A stretch of 64,000 nucleotides of DNA, from assembly GCA_026928255.1 (NCBI GenBank), contig JAIXKJ010000003.1, forward strand, positions 769,833 through 833,832, given 5' to 3'. This stretch comes from Anaerolineales bacterium (GTDB lineage Bacteria > Chloroflexota > Anaerolineae > Anaerolineales > Villigracilaceae). This document shows positions 62,984 to 64,000 of the stretch, piece after piece. The position numbers and the translations under genes are program-made. Position 1 is the stretch's first letter. The number at the start of each line of letters is the position of its first letter. Under the pieces are notes generated by a model that was not told the origin of the DNA, made no database searches, and saw nothing but the letters and a program-made list of their open reading frames with translations.

Positions 62984-63474
62984 AAAAATTTCTCTTTCTC
63001 GGCTACGGAAATCCAGACCGCGAAGACGACGGAGTCGCTTGGCACATCTTGCGCGAGTTGACGGTCAAACTGGGGCTGCCCGCGCCGACTTCCTACGACG
63101 ACGATTTTCCCTCGACCCCTAACGCGGACTTCGCCTTTCACCTGCAACTGACTCCCGAAATGGCGGAAGACGTCGCCGAGTACGAACACGTCTGCTTCGC
63201 GGACGCGCACACCGGAAACATTGCGGAGGAAGTTCGCTTAATTGAAATTGACAGCGATTTTCAAAAATCGCCGTTTACGCATCACTTAACCCCGCAGTCG
63301 CTGCTTTCTATCTGCGAGACGCTTTATCGGCGCAAACCAGATTCCGCGCTGTTGTCGGTTCGCGGCTATCAATTTCTCTTCTCGCGCGAACTCTCGCCGC
63401 AGACTGCCGCCCTCGCGCCGCAAGCCGTCGAATCCGCTTGGGCGTGGATGAAGGCGCAAGAATCGCAGGCTTAA
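62980..63474 (+). CDS. Hydrogenase maturation protease (HycI/HoxW-like)
   Basis: A 164-residue endopeptidase that trims the C-terminal tail of the large subunit after nickel insertion. It begins LGYGNPDREDDGV (7-19), with D16 or D17 as Ni ligand, and has FADAHTG further on (Asp and His). It overlaps hydL by 4 bp. Length and place fit the role; it is more divergent in the C-terminal half. Confidence 0.92.
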   Translation: MKKFLFLGYGNPDREDDGVAWHILRELTVKLGLPAPTSYDDDFPSTPNADFAFHLQLTPEMAEDVAEYEHVCFADAHTGNIAEEVRLIEIDSDFQKSPFTHHLTPQSLLSICETLYRRKPDSALLSVRGYQFLFSRELSPQTAALAPQAVESAWAWMKAQESQA

Positions 63475-63589
63475 GCCGAAAGTCGAAAAGCGGCGCGTTA
63501 ATCCATGACAAACGTCAGGCGAGATAAGGAAGTTTTCCGCGTGATGTTTTATTTTTTCCATGATAAAAAAGACGAATAGAAGGAGACGA

Positions 63590-64000
63590 ATGATGACCAG
63601 CGTGCGTAAACTTTTGGAAGCCAAAGAATTTGCAAAAAATTATTCTATCGAAGCCTCGCAAAGCGTGTTGGACGCGCTCAAAGTGATGGCGGACGCGCAC
63701 ATTGGCGCGGTGTTGGTTACGGAAAACGAAAAGATCGTCGGCATTTTTACCGAACGCGATTACCTATACAAAGGCGAAGCGTTGGGGCGCGCCGCAAAAG
63801 ACACGAAGGTCGCGGACGTGATGACTCCGAAGATGATTAACGTAACGATGGACACGACCGTCGAACAGTGCATGGGCTTGATGAAGCAGTACAAAATTCG
63901 CCATTTGCCCGTCGTCGAAGGCGAGCGTTTAATCGGCTTGGTCTCCATGCGCGACGTGATGGTGGCGGCGATTGAAAATAAAGAAAGCGAAATTCGCGGA
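63590..64000 (+). CDS. Two-CBS domain protein, truncated at the window edge
   Basis: The open frame from the ATG at 63590 (AAGGAG 4 bases upstream) runs to the end of the window without a stop. It encodes a CBS pair: residues 1-60 (VRKLLEAKEFAKNYSIEASQ) and 75-130 (ADVMTPKMINVTMDTT). The 137 residues seen are near full length for a small CBS protein. It follows the protease gene by 115 bases and could report energy charge to the hydrogenase. Confidence 0.85.
   Translation, partial: MMTSVRKLLEAKEFAKNYSIEASQSVLDALKVMADAHIGAVLVTENEKIVGIFTERDYLYKGEALGRAAKDTKVADVMTPKMINVTMDTTVEQCMGLMKQYKIRHLPVVEGERLIGLVSMRDVMVAAIENKESEIRG

Overview
The window looks like a stretch of chromosome from an anaerobic or facultatively anaerobic member of the Chloroflexota, most probably Anaerolineae. 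This is inferred from gene content: a GT-C glycosyltransferase fused to an NHL propeller, SufU-type Fe-S assembly, MreBCD next to MinCDE, many GAF histidine kinases, and a NuoEFG-like [NiFe] hydrogenase with DRTGG, CBS and PHP companions. I could not run a taxonomic search. The sequence is moderately GC-rich and gene-dense, with no rRNA, tRNA, CRISPR array, prophage or insertion sequence that I could see. The largest gap is under 300 bases.

Layout. 1-4.6 kb: a partial gene, tsaD, a secreted trypsin-like protease, a DUF1361 membrane protein and yqeB. 4.6-9.4 kb: a leftward three-gene two-component cascade. 9.4-16.5 kb: trmFO, an M28/glutaminyl-cyclase-like protein, a soluble histidine kinase, hflX, a small membrane protein and a pseudokinase-TolB receptor. 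16.8-28.3 kb: a SET-domain protein, a phospholipase-D-like lipoprotein, fabD-rpmF, a SpoIIE-type phosphatase with a small P-loop protein, secDF, a rhodanese, a CBS-ACT protein, a DedA-type protein with a cyclophilin, udk, a thioredoxin-DUF2892 fusion and degV. 28.4-37.6 kb: a cell-shape and division block, mreBCD-mrdA-minCDE-rodA, then gltX. 37.6-41.9 kb: a class III cyclase homologue divergent from the glycosyltransferase. 41.9-49.2 kb: the suf operon (sufCBD, an unknown gene, sufSU, Rieske), whose sufB carries an in-frame intein. 49.4-53.1 kb: a tyrosine phosphatase, a lone GmrSD-type restriction protein and a zinc alcohol dehydrogenase. 53.2-64 kb: the most distinctive part, described next.

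The hydrogenase locus begins with two DRTGG proteins, a CBS-ATPase protein and a PHP protein (53.2-55.7 kb). A promoter follows, with a TTGTGA-N6-TCACAT operator-like palindrome over its predicted start. It drives HydC/NuoE, a HATPase, a small ferredoxin, HydB/NuoF, HydA/NuoG, the [NiFe] small and large subunits, a maturation protease and a CBS protein. No complex I membrane subunits are present. The set matches a soluble NAD(P)-linked [NiFe] hydrogenase, possibly the electron-bifurcating HydABCSL type.

Two general patterns stand out. Many first genes of transcription units have a TANANT -10 hexamer ending only 6-10 nt before the start codon and lack a Shine-Dalgarno sequence, which suggests frequent leaderless mRNAs; internal genes often use a Shine-Dalgarno or 1-4 bp stop-start overlaps. 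Convergent genes are usually separated by strong, often bidirectional, hairpin terminators.
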